From Cucumis sativus (taxonomy: Eukaryota; Streptophyta; Magnoliopsida; Cucurbitales; Cucurbitaceae), in assembly GCF_000004075.3 (NCBI RefSeq), contig NC_026659.2, positions 2,728,001 through 2,792,000 on the forward strand: 64,000 nt of DNA. The letters are read 5' to 3'. Shown piece after piece: positions 1-10,284 of this stretch. Under the pieces are notes generated by a model. The model had not been told where the DNA came from, did not search any database, and worked only from the letters and a program-made list of their open reading frames with translations. How positions within the stretch are numbered: the stretch's first letter is position 1; every line of letters starts with the position of its first letter. Made by a program: the position numbers and the translations under genes.

Positions 1-1
1 C

Positions 2-199
2 GTCGACCTTACCATCGGCAAGCCCCCAGTGACCCCATGTTGCACCTTGGTTCAAGGACTTGCTGATCTTGAAGCCGCGGTCTGCCTTTGCACTGCCATT
101 AAGGCTAGCGTTTTAGGGAACAAGATTAAAATCCCACTCCACCTCAGCTTGCTCCTTAACGTTTGCAACAAGAATCTTCCCAATGGATTCCAGTGCTGA
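2..199 (+). CDS. Hybrid proline-rich protein (DC2.15-like), 3' end only
   Basis: This is the C-terminal 65 residues of a secreted hybrid proline-rich protein of the 14 kDa DC2.15 type; the start lies left of the window. The visible part holds six of the eight cysteines of the eight-cysteine (LTP-like) fold: the CC pair, the CLC motif, the NVC cysteine and the terminal GFQC, then TGA at 197-199. The family is known for cell-wall and plasma-membrane-associated proteins that bind lipids or link to the wall. By eye it matches the copy at 4,608-4,805 with about seven substitutions and one missing base over 198 bases, so the two are recent tandem duplicates. A conserved AATAAA follows at 348-353. 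Confidence 0.9.
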   Translation, partial: VDLTIGKPPVTPCCTLVQGLADLEAAVCLCTAIKASVLGNKIKIPLHLSLLLNVCNKNLPNGFQC

Positions 200-347
200 T
201 TTTAGTGTTTTTTCTATTCTTAAATTCTTTGAGTGTGTTTTGATGTTTGTGGTTCCATAGTTGTCTAAGTATTATAACTCATTGCAAAGGGTCTAAGTTG
301 TTTAATTTTCTTAATTGGAGCTATTCCTTTTGGAGTTGAAATGTTTC

Positions 348-353
348 AATAAA
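348..353 (+). terminator. Polyadenylation signal AATAAA of the first proline-rich gene
   Basis: AATAAA lies about 150 bases after the stop, inside the string GAAATGTTTCAATAAA. The same string with one change follows the second copy, and a weaker TTTTAATAA form follows the third. Shared position and context argue for a real 3' end signal. Confidence 0.55.
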
Positions 354-2370
354 AGTTTGCCATATTGGTGAATTTATACTTTATAGTCTTCGAGTATATT
401 TTATCTTTTTTCAAAGTCACTTTTTTTTTTAACAAAAATATAGGGTCTAATAAATCTACTTCAAATCTGAAAAAATGCGTTCATGGACAAAAGGTTCAAT
501 ATGTACATAAATAGCTAGAGAACAACTCACACACAAGTGATACAAGAGACTTAAAAGAAAAACCATCCAGTTTAGGGCCGTAGTAACACCATCTTAAGTA
601 CAATATATATTAGATTTAGAAGTCCATAATGCCACCAAGGAGACAATATCACTCCATTGTTTATTTTGGAGCTTTTCGATATTTTGAAACATACATTGTG
701 TATTTCTTTGAGCCAAATACTTGTGGTGTGATTAAATTAACTTTTAGTTACAAAGTTTTTTTTAAAAAAAAAAAAGATACGGTTGGATCAGTATGTATAT
801 CAGAATATTTTCACTGGATGAACACACCTTTAATACTTTCATCATTCCCGCTTCATTAATAAAATAAGACATAAGTACATGAAGCACAAACAATAACAAA
901 AAGGGTATTGAGAAACCCAAACAGCTCAACGAATACAAATATAGACAAAAACATTAAGATTTAAAGCTACAGTAGTACTGGTCGAATAACTTGAGAAAGC
1001 TTTTTTGATCTACTTATCCATAGTCCGATAAGAACTTTGATATATTTCCATAGTTCAGATGGAGCGTTCTCTTTGTCAATGAATGTTCTGTTATTTCTTT
1101 TGAGCCAAATACTTCATAGAATGATACACTGAAACATCTCAACTAAGTTAACATTCTTTAACACTTTTATCGCACATCCAAGATCACCAAACGTGAAATA
1201 TTTTATTTTACCAATATTATTTATATATCTACATATATGAGTAGGTTTTGGCAAAATATTGTAAGAGTATTCTACTTCCCCTGTTGAAAAGGTAAAAACA
1301 ATGATACGTTGCTCCATTGCACTGTAAAAAAAAGCCTTTGATATCTAATCATATGAGTCAAAAACACTTTACAAAGCTCTGGTAGCTCTCTAGTTAAATT
1401 ATCTTTTCTAGCGTGCTCTTTATTTATATTTCAAGTTCGTTCCAAGGTTTCAACTTTCATTTTCAACATTTACCTTCCAACTTCCTTTTTACCAAATTCT
1501 CACTTCACATCTTTTGTGGTAATTAATGTCTATTTTATTTCATTTTAGAAAAACTATAATTAATTAAATTTACATTATTTTTTATCGCTATCAAAGTTGA
1601 AATTAAAATTCCAATTTATATTTACTTCTAATTAATTAATAGTTAAAGACTGGAATAGAAGAAGACAAAAAGATGAAAAAACTTACTAATATTAATTAAA
1701 AAAATCCGCTAAGATCTACTTGATTATTCCAACAATATTTATATTTAATTTACGTTAATTCTTGTATTTATTTAAAATAAAATTGTAATGAATCAAAAGA
1801 AGCATACGAAAATCTCTACTAAATTGACATATTTTTAACATCCTTCTAACGTTGGAGAGCAAAAAATGATGTGTTGCATGTACAAGAGAAAAGAATCCCA
1901 AAGTAAAAATAAGAGAGAGAGAAGACGAAGAGGAGATTAAAGAAAAGCTTTCCAAATTAACAATAAACAAGTCGCATCATAATTTCTAAAAAGGTCAGAT
2001 ATAGTACTCCATTGGGTTTGGGTAGCAAAAGATAAATGATATCTTCTCACAAATGAATACACAGTAGGTTTAATTTCTGTTTAGGTTAGAATGTTTTATT
2101 GTTTCTTTTCCAACCATAAGCACCAAAGCCAAAGGCAGGCGTAGCAATATTTTGTTCGTAAAGCTCAGTCGGATGGCATTATTTCAGCCAGATTATTATT
2201 CGGATTTTTTTCTTCTTCTTTTAATTAAGTACTAATAAAATTATTAATGCATTATCTATGTAATTAAAATAATTCGTCCTGCTATTTAGGCTATATATAT
2301 TAGATAAATTCTCATAACTGGCAAAGAAACATAATATATATATACATATTTCATTTGTATGCTTCTCTCC

Positions 2371-2400
2371 ACGATCATTACTCATTGGTTCACGGGAAGG
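2371..2400 (+). promoter_or_regulatory. Conserved non-coding block, copy 1 (2 kb upstream of the second proline-rich gene)
   Basis: GATCATT followed by CATTGGTTCACGGGAAGG stands here and again at about 6,773-6,808, upstream of the third copy, in otherwise diverged AT-rich DNA. It may be an upstream element kept through the tandem duplication or simply a duplicated stretch that has not yet decayed. The function is unknown. Confidence 0.35.
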
Positions 2401-4212
2401 CTTTCAATTCAATTTAATAATATTCACGTTGTGCGTCAAATGGTTGGTATAAAATTTGAAGTTATTGCCTTGTATTATGAATTTCAACCCCTCATGATTC
2501 ATATAGATATATATTCGACAAGATATGTTAAAGGAAAAAACAGTGATAGTACACCAAAACATCTCAATTTAATTGGCATTTTTCTAGCACCCTCATCCTA
2601 CTTTTATATATGTATATAGTGAGAGAGAGAAATCAGTCAATAAAAATCACAAGTAAGAAAACATAAACATTAGAGAATCTATACAGAAATTTAGTGATAC
2701 GGTTCACAATGTGTTGTGTTAGCTACGTATACGAGTATAAGAAATTGAGGAGGGTTGTTAAAAGTGTGGCAATCTGTATCTACAGAATTTTGGTATCTTA
2801 TGTACTTCAATAATGTCAAAGCTACGTGGGAAAGTATCATATATTTGAATGTTTCTCCCTAAAATCAATATATATCAGTTTCGGGAAGAGTTCTCCTTTT
2901 ATTTAAGGATCCACATGTGACATGTGCATGAAGGTTTTTTTTTAAAAAAAAAAAATTGGAGTTTGGAAATTGAACCACTAATTTAATTGGAATTAACTAG
3001 CTATGTCTTAGTTGAATTATACATTTTTTATTATTTTTTTAGTGAACTGTTGTGTGTTGAATTAATTGTCTTTGAAAATAAAGAAGACTAAATAAGAAAA
3101 TAAATGGTATAAATTAACGGTTATACGGCACATATATAAATAGCATAACATATAAACAATTAATGAAAATATAAACAAGAAGATGGATATTTAAATGAAA
3201 ATACATTAAATAAAGTGGCCCAAATAAATGGATAGAAGAAAAGCCAAAAGCGAGTCTTTTTAGCTCCATACGAATTGACATGGTTCTTCTTTGTTAATGG
3301 TTGAAAATTCGATCCTATTACTTCTTTATAGTTGTACTAAAAAACGTGAGAAAACCATATTAAAGATTCAATTTGATTAAAAGATTATACTACATTCTAG
3401 AAATCCAAATTTTAATCTCATCAACTAAAAAGTCGTTATTTGCGAGGTTGGAAGTAATCAAGATTATTGATAATCTAAGGGTTATTGGAATGATTGAGGA
3501 AATTAGGATATATAAAACATAAATGGAAATCATGAAACATGAAAACGTTGAGAATGAAAGAGAGTTTAGTTTATAAACTATGGTAGCATAATGAGTTTGG
3601 TATTACAAATCGAGTTTAAAACGCTCAATCCAGATATGAATTTTGGATTACGTTACATATTACAAGTTCCTTCCATTACATACCTCTAAACAACCTCTTA
3701 GGGATGTGGTAGTTGATGGAGCCATTACCACCAATATATCATACTAATGAAAAATATTAAGTGTCTAACGGTAGAAGAAATGGAGTGACCGCACTATTAG
3801 AATGCCTTGAATTCGTTATGTGACGTTACAACCTTAAGGTTTAAAGAAGTTATTCAATATATAAACTTTCTAACCATGTGACACAATTTGTATTCAGAAA
3901 ACAATATTATATCTTTTCTTTTGTTATGTGAATGCAGCTAACACATTGTTATTGAAACAAGTATACATGTGTGTCAATCTCTATTTACGTTATTATATTA
4001 CATGCGTTCTTTCCTTTACTTATTGATTTTGTAAACTCTCGTAAATACTTATAAGATATATATTTTCACTATAGATCTAGTCAAAGAATGAAAGAGAAAT
4101 TGAAGATGAGAAAAGGGGAAAAGTTTGATATTATTCCCAATAATTCCCATCAAATTCATAAAGGTCCAAAACTTTTGCTTAAAAACTTCCAAGCTTAATT
4201 AAGCATCCCAAA

Positions 4213-4306
4213 CCCTGCCAGCTAAAATCTCATGAGACCACACATGGGTTGGGCATCATATTATTCTTTCACAAATCATTTGTTCCTTCCTAAACCCTTA
4301 TAAAAA
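4213..4306 (+). promoter_or_regulatory. Core promoter of the second proline-rich copy
   Basis: A block beginning CCTGCCAGCTAAAATC at 4,213 and running through CCACACATGG to 4,246 is followed by a TATAAAAA box at 4,299-4,306, about 90 bases before the ATG. The same two elements, in the same order, stand before the intact copy (9,641-9,675 and 9,768-9,775). Conservation through the duplication, with diverged DNA around it, marks it as the likely functional promoter. Confidence 0.6.
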
Positions 4307-4396
4307 CCCAACCTGTTTTCTTCTTTCTCCTACCACTAATCCCTCAAATTCTTCAAGAGATAAATTCTTGAAAAGACAAAAAAACAAAGGGCTCAA

Positions 4397-4805
4397 ATGG
4401 CTTCCAAAGCTTCAGCCTCACTTGCTTTCCTCCTCTCTCTCAATCTCCTATTCTTCACCTTTGTCTCAGCATGTGACAATTGCTATGTCCCTGCCCCACC
4501 CAAGCCCAAGCCATGCCCTCCTACTAAACCAAACCCTCCATCTAACTATGGAAAGTGTCCCAAGGACACCCTTAAAATCGGCGTCTGTGCCAAGCTTCTG
4601 GTGGCCTCGTCGACCTTACCATCGGCAAGCCCCAGTGACCCCATGTTGCACGTTGGTTCAAGGACTTGCTGATCTTGAAGCCGCTGTCTGCCTTTGCACT
4701 GCCATTAAGGCTAGCGTTTTGGGAAACAAGATTAAAATCCCACTCCACCTCAGCTTGCTCCTTAACGTTTGCAACAAGAACCTTCCCAATGGATTCCAAT
4801 GCTAA
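4397..4805 (+). pseudogene. Hybrid proline-rich protein copy with two close frameshifts
   Basis: This is a one-exon DC2.15-like gene. The signal peptide (MASKASASLAFLLSLNLL...), proline-rich linker and first two cysteines read normally from ATG 4,397. One T is missing near 4,598-4,600 (the AKLLGG codons) and one C near 4,630-4,633 in a C run. The frame therefore runs to a stop at 4,670-4,672, giving 91 residues and losing six of the eight cysteines. The original frame resumes at 4,635 and stays open to the native TAA at 4,803-4,805, ending NGFQC. Promoter, TATA box and AATAAA (4,968-4,973) are all intact. So the lesion is very young, or it reflects two homopolymer errors in the assembly. A full-length product would be about 136 residues. 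Confidence 0.8.
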
Positions 4806-4967
4806 TTTTATATAATTAGCCTTTTCTTTATTCTTGAATCTTTTAGTACTTTGAAGTCTTGTGGTTTGAGGTCTTCTCTTTTAGACTTCATTCCAAATTA
4901 TTCTTGGTTGTTCGTTGATTTTCTTTATCAGATCTCTCTTTTCCTGTTGGGGTAGTTGAAATGATTC

Positions 4968-4973
4968 AATAAA
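4968..4973 (+). terminator. Polyadenylation signal AATAAA of the second proline-rich copy
   Basis: AATAAA sits in GAAATGATTCAATAAA, about 165 bases after the stop, in the same context as the signal after the first copy. Confidence 0.5.
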
Positions 4974-6772
4974 TTAATTTTACAATTGGTGAATTATGAG
5001 TACTGTGAATTCTAATTTGGATACTCCGTTGAAAGTCTTTAATCCATCTCTTTTAGATACACCAAGTCTAAGTTTGTAATTAAAACTTGCTTAACATAAC
5101 CAACATTATTCACAATCGTTTGGATAATGATTTGGAAGAACAAAAATTTAAAAACAAACCAACGAGTGGAGAATAAATTTGGTTGGAATGACTTCGAGTA
5201 ACTTACTCAGTGCTCTAAATAACCAAGCAAGAGGTCTCATTATCACCAACATTTATTATATTTATGATTTTGGTCCGAATATTTAAGTGTGAAATATATA
5301 AAACCCTTCAACTCTGAGTCTTTTGATCCCTATGTTCGTAGATACGTAATTACCACTGTGGGAGTGAATCATCTAAATATTTGTGTTGATTTTTTCAATA
5401 CTTTTGGTTATGATCGATTATTAATTAATTATTATATTTTATGTTTTGAGAAATTTTTAAAAATAGTAAATTTTACAAAAACATTTATAATCTAGAGTAA
5501 AAATAAATTTTTACCGAGTTATTATCGATAGAATCTAAAATTTTGTTATAACTTATAAATATTTTAATTTATTTTGTTATTTTAAAAAAAAATTTAATTT
5601 TTTTCTTTTTTTTAAATATATTTTTTTAAAAATATATTAAAAGTTAGATAATAAATAAAAATAATAAAATATCTCAACTAAATTCACAATACTAATAATA
5701 CACTTTCATCCTATATATAAGATACTAACACTGAAATTTAAGAGTTCTAAGTTTTCTTTTCTCTTTTGAATACTTTTGACAGTTTTATATTTACTAAGTT
5801 AAATTTAAATTGTTATTAGTTATATTAGAGTACTTTAGATTATAAAACTTGAATAGTTATTGTTTTACAATATTATATAATCACTCCTGATTTAATTTTA
5901 GAAAATACTTGAATAAGTATGAGATTATTGTTAACCATAATAAATTAAAAAAATATTTCCAAAACATATAGCAAAATTATAGAATATATTAATAAATACT
6001 AAAATAATTTTATCAATATCTATCCAACATTGATGGCAATATTGATAAAACTAACAATGTATATCATGGATAAATTTTTATTTTAGAGTGTAATCTTTAT
6101 CTTTTTTATAAGTTTTCAAATTTTAGCACAAAATATGAGTAAATATATATATATAGTAGATAACAAAAATATAAAGTTGGCAGACAGAGAAATCAAATCC
6201 AATGAGATTTTCAATGTAGTGTTCGACATGTCGAAACTTGGCCAGAAGACGTGTGCATGAAACAAATTAGTTACCATTTATTATATATCTGTTTATAATT
6301 AAGGTTATAAAAAGCCTTATATTATCTCTTAACTAATTCTGATAAAATAAAAACTTAATCATTTCAACAAACTAAATTTAAATTTTATTAAAAATAAACG
6401 AATTAAAATTAAATATTTAAATGTAAAATTATTAAATCTCAATAAACTTAAGTTAAAACAAAGAGAGTAAAACAGTTTGACTTGAACTCTCTTTTTGAGA
6501 GAAGAAACTTTCATTCGTATTAATATAGAGATTGGTAGATGCTCGATTGTATAACCTATTTAAAGTAATTGAGTGTGAACATAGTAATCTCAATCTAATG
6601 ATATTTTAAATTATAATTATTTGAATTATTTGAAGTTGTGTGAAGGGAAGAAAAATGCAATTGTGTAACATTTTAAACTTTAATAATACATTTGGTTGTC
6701 TCTATCTTTCTTTTTTCCTTTTAATTTAATATAATGTGGACAAGCTAGTATCATTTATATGTTTTTTTTTTC

Positions 6773-6808
6773 AAGATCATTCATTATTAACATTGGTTCA
6801 CGGGAAGG
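6773..6808 (+). promoter_or_regulatory. Conserved non-coding block, copy 2 (3 kb upstream of the intact proline-rich gene)
   Basis: GATCATTCATTATTAACATT leads into TTGGTTCACGGGAAGGG. The core matches 2,371-2,400. The two copies lie at similar relative places, 2.0 and 3.1 kb before the next gene. Confidence 0.35.
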
Positions 6809-8129
6809 GTTTCTCTCTTTTATTTAAATTATTTTTTGTGTGTGTATTAATATAAATTTAATTAAGTTAATAAGCCACCAAGATGTTTATTTTAAATTTC
6901 CATAAATTACGTACATTTTTAAATTTATTTGTTAACTCTTGTACAGATAGCACACAGAAATGAAATTTAGTGTATGAAAGTCGTTTAGAATTAAGTAGAA
7001 TCAAGTTTAGAATTATAAGGTTTGGATCCAGTGAATATTTCTTCTTTTTAAGTTTTATTAAATCTTAAAATATTATGCATCGTCTTTGGTTTTAGTTTTT
7101 GGAAATGATTAACATACTAAAAAGAAGTACCGATGCTTGAAATTAATTTCAACAAGTGATTGTTATTTGTGATTAATTCTAAAGTTATTTTTAAAATTAA
7201 CTTCAAAACGGATTTTTGCTTTTGGAAACGACCGATCTGATTTTCCTTTGTGTGCTCTCTTGGGCTTTTGGAGAGAATGGAAGTACATTTGTCTTTCTTC
7301 TTTCCTATGCTTTTTTTTCTCTGGATCTATTCTTTTATGAGCATTTTTCGTTGATTTTAATTTATTCCTGAGTTCAGTCAGATTGAGGATTATATTCATT
7401 TCAGAGAATAACTAGTTTTTAACGATTTAACGTCAAAATCTTAGGTTAACTTTACTTTCAATACAATAGATCTTCCATAGTACAACATAAATTAAGTCAA
7501 TTTAACATATGAATTATTTCGAAGTGTTAATTTTGATATTTGCTTTTTGTTTCAATCTTGTCGTTAGGTTTTAATATTTACACATTTTCAACTTCCATTT
7601 TTCGTTAAATACTCATTTAGTGTGTTTTAAGTGCCTTTAATGAATTTCAAATAATTGAAAGAATGATTATTTATTGATTTTCTCTACTTCAAATTAAGAT
7701 TTAAAATGTCACTTCATAATTAAAATTGATTATCATTATTTTGTTTGGTATCATACCTTGTAAGCAATACTACATAGTCGATCACCCTTGATTTGTTCAT
7801 GATAATGATCCCTTAGATAACAACTATTAAAAAACGAAGGAAGAGAAGAAGGAATAAGTTAAAAATATTCTTCGAGTAATTTTCATTAAGGTAATACACA
7901 AAATATAAAGGCTACAATGAATATATTAGTAATACCTTTTTAATTAGGAGGGAAGAAACCATAGAAAATGAAAAGCTAAGGAAATGACATTCTTTCAAAA
8001 CTCAATTTCATCAGTACTTTACCATCTAGTTTGAGATATTATGGGTTATAAATTAGAACGATTAATTGAGTTGTTTTATATATTTACAAGTGTATATTTA
8101 TATCATATACATGCATTTTCTTTATAAAC

Positions 8130-8185
8130 CATTCATACATGTTTAAAAAATTATATCCATTCATACATGTTTAAAAAATTATATA
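8130..8185. repeat. 28-bp tandem duplication, two copies
   Basis: A 28-base unit starting CATTCATACATG and ending AAATTATATC is repeated directly at 8,130-8,157 and 8,158-8,185, differing only at the last base. It is a simple recent slippage-type duplication. Confidence 0.85.
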
Positions 8186-8265
8186 CACATTTGTTAAAGT
8201 AAATTTAGTTTAACGATAATTGACATAATCTTCCATTTAAAAGTGAGAGATATGAATCTCCGGCT

Positions 8266-8295
8266 TCTAATTGTTATAACTCTAATTGTTATAAC
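8266..8295. repeat. 15-bp tandem duplication, two copies
   Basis: TCTAATTGTTATAAC occurs twice in direct succession. Confidence 0.8.
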
Positions 8296-9640
8296 TCAAA
8301 CAAAAAAATTATACACATTTACTCTTGGTATAGTTTACTTTCTAATCAATCTAACATAAATTGCAATTTTCTCTTTCTTTTTTCATCTCTTTTTGGAGCA
8401 TTGTAAGTTGCAAAGTTGAGAGTTGTTGTTTGTAGATAGATAAGGATCCATCTATAAATAACTATCCCTCCAAGTGATCACGTTAAGGCTTAAAGTAAGA
8501 CCACACACTGTATACATATATGTGTGTTCTACAGTTATGTCAATTTCCAAAATTTCTCTCTCCAATCCACGTTTAACCAAATGTGTTTGAAACCATTTCA
8601 AATGATTAGATTTAAACAAAAAAATATATATAATTTGAAAAGAAATTGATGTGCGATTAACTGTCTAAAATGAGTTTATAGAATAAGTTGGTTTAGGATA
8701 ATGATCACCTCAAAGCAGCTTTTAGAAAAATAAATTTTAACTGTTTAGTTGTTAACATCTCCCTATTTGATATGTAAAACCTTTAGTCAGTGCCCTCGAC
8801 TAACTCTAACCCACCACCTCTACTTATAGCCACCAACCACCTTCAATCAGCATCCATCATCACTTCTACTGACGATCACAAACTAGGCTTCAACCACCAT
8901 CTACGACAATCACAACCACTTTGTCATTGGTTAATTTTTTTTTATTGTAATTCAAAATAAAAAAAATGTTTTTAGTACATAGTAAATCAAACAAAATTTT
9001 ACCTAAAACATTTTTGAAAAGGAGTTATCAACTAGTACGTGTGTACTTTTACTTTCAGAAATACTATTTCTAGAAAATGTTTTAATGAAAATAAATTTTA
9101 ATGTTGAAAAACCTTATTTGAAAGAAGATCTTTACCAAGCATTTAATAGTTTTTAGAGTTGTTTTTAAACATGGTAAAATTAATTAAAATATTTATAAAT
9201 ATAATAAAATGACATTGTCCATATATATATATGGTAATAGATGGTACAAGTTGTATTAATCAAGAAAAGCAATGTAGAGAAAGGTTCTAGAAATTGATAT
9301 ATAACACAACAAGAAATAGGGTAGAGAAAAGTGTTCCCATTTAATGAGGTGGGAGATACATCCTTATTCATGAAGTTGAACCAAAATATATAAATCAATC
9401 AAATCGAAAAATCTGCCCTCCACCAACGACATCCTTAGTGGAGCCTCTTGTCATATACTCTAGAAAGCAAATTTGGATCATATCAACATTTGCAGCTATG
9501 GATCTACACAAAGAAAAATGATACAAAAGTATGAAAGAAAAAAAAAATGGTGAACAGTGAGAGAATAATTCCCAAAATTTAATTCCACAAAATTCCAAAA
9601 ATTTGCCTAAACTTCTGAGCTCTCCCTTCTTCAAATTACC

Positions 9641-9775
9641 CCCTGCCAGCTAAAATCCCAAGAGGCCACACATGGCTTATTTTGTATCATATTATGGAGC
9701 AACCTAGTGGCATCATATATTATTCTTTCACAAAAAGAAAATTCATTTCTTCTTTCCTCAATAACCCTATAAAAA
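9641..9775 (+). promoter_or_regulatory. Core promoter of the intact proline-rich gene
   Basis: CCCTGCCAGCTAAAATC begins at 9,641 and GGCCACACATGG ends at 9,674. TATAAAAA at 9,768-9,775 lies about 90 bases before the ATG at 9,862. Both elements are shared with the second copy at 4,213-4,306. Confidence 0.6.
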
Positions 9776-9861
9776 CCCCTCCATCTCTCCTTTTTTTTCC
9801 ACCACTAATCCCTCAAAATTCTTGTAAAGAAAAACCAAAAACCAAAAAGCAAGAAAGCCTA

Positions 9862-10284
9862 ATGGCGTCTAAAGCGACAACCTCTCTTGCTTTCCTTCTT
9901 TCTCTCAATCTCCTTTTCTTCACTCTTGTCTCAGCTTGTAACAATTGCTATATCCCTGACCCACCCAAACCCAAGCCATGCCCTCCAACCAAGCCAACCC
10001 CAAAGCCAAGCCCTTCATCTGGCTATGGAAAATGCCCTAGGGACACCCTTAAACTCGGTGTCTGCGCCAAACTGCTCGGTGGCCTTCTCGACATTACGAT
10101 TGGCAAGCCCCCAGTGACCCCTTGCTGTAGTTTGATCGAAGGTCTTGCTGATCTTGAAGCTGCTGTTTGCCTTTGCACTGCCATTAAGGCTGACATTTTG
10201 GGTATCAACCTTAATGTTCCTCTCTCCCTTAGCTTGCTCCTTAATGTTTGCCAAAAGAATGTTCCTAAGGGATTCCAGTGTTGA
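9862..10284 (+). CDS. Hybrid proline-rich / 14 kDa DC2.15-like protein, intact
   Basis: This intronless gene codes for 140 residues. An N-terminal signal peptide of about 24 residues (MASKATTSLAFLL... ending LVSA) is followed by a short Pro/Lys-rich linker (roughly residues 25-55, PPKPKPCPPTKP). The eight-cysteine LTP-like domain fills the rest, in the order C-C-CC-CXC-C-C and ending GFQC. The ATG at 9,862 was chosen because it begins the signal peptide shared with the copy at 4,397. An in-frame ATG at 9,682 lies upstream of the TATA box and would add 60 unrelated residues. Family members are secreted and work at the wall or membrane interface, and some relatives (AZI1/EARLI1) act in defence and cold response. 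The role here is not shown by sequence. It is the third of three tandem copies and the only one both complete and unbroken. Confidence 0.93.
   Translation: MASKATTSLAFLLSLNLLFFTLVSACNNCYIPDPPKPKPCPPTKPTPKPSPSSGYGKCPRDTLKLGVCAKLLGGLLDITIGKPPVTPCCSLIEGLADLEAAVCLCTAIKADILGINLNVPLSLSLLLNVCQKNVPKGFQC

Larger units (their letters stand above)
200..4212. other. Intergenic, AT-rich, no gene seen
   Basis: This is 4 kb of AT-rich DNA without a convincing coding exon. The string TTTGAGCCAAATACTT occurs twice, near 709 and 1,099, suggesting an old local duplication or repeat. Runs of T followed directly by A runs, about 20 bases each, lie near 753 and 2,934. A conserved block near 2,371-2,400 is listed separately. 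Confidence 0.6.
4806..9640. other. Intergenic, AT-rich, no gene seen
   Basis: This 4.8 kb stretch has no exon-like reading frame with recognisable protein similarity. It is extremely AT-rich at 5,400-6,100. It holds the second copy of the conserved block (6,773-6,808) and two short tandem duplications (8,130-8,185 and 8,266-8,295). The DNA just after 4,806 resembles the 3' flank of the first copy, as expected for tandem duplication. Confidence 0.6.

Noticed and set aside
4368-4805. 145-residue open frame overlapping the second proline-rich copy
   Set aside because: Its first two thirds are an out-of-frame reading; only the end matches the family. It is a by-product of the two frameshifts.
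10015-10254. 79-residue - strand open frame opposite the intact proline-rich gene
   Set aside because: Antisense shadow of a codon-biased gene, with no family similarity of its own.
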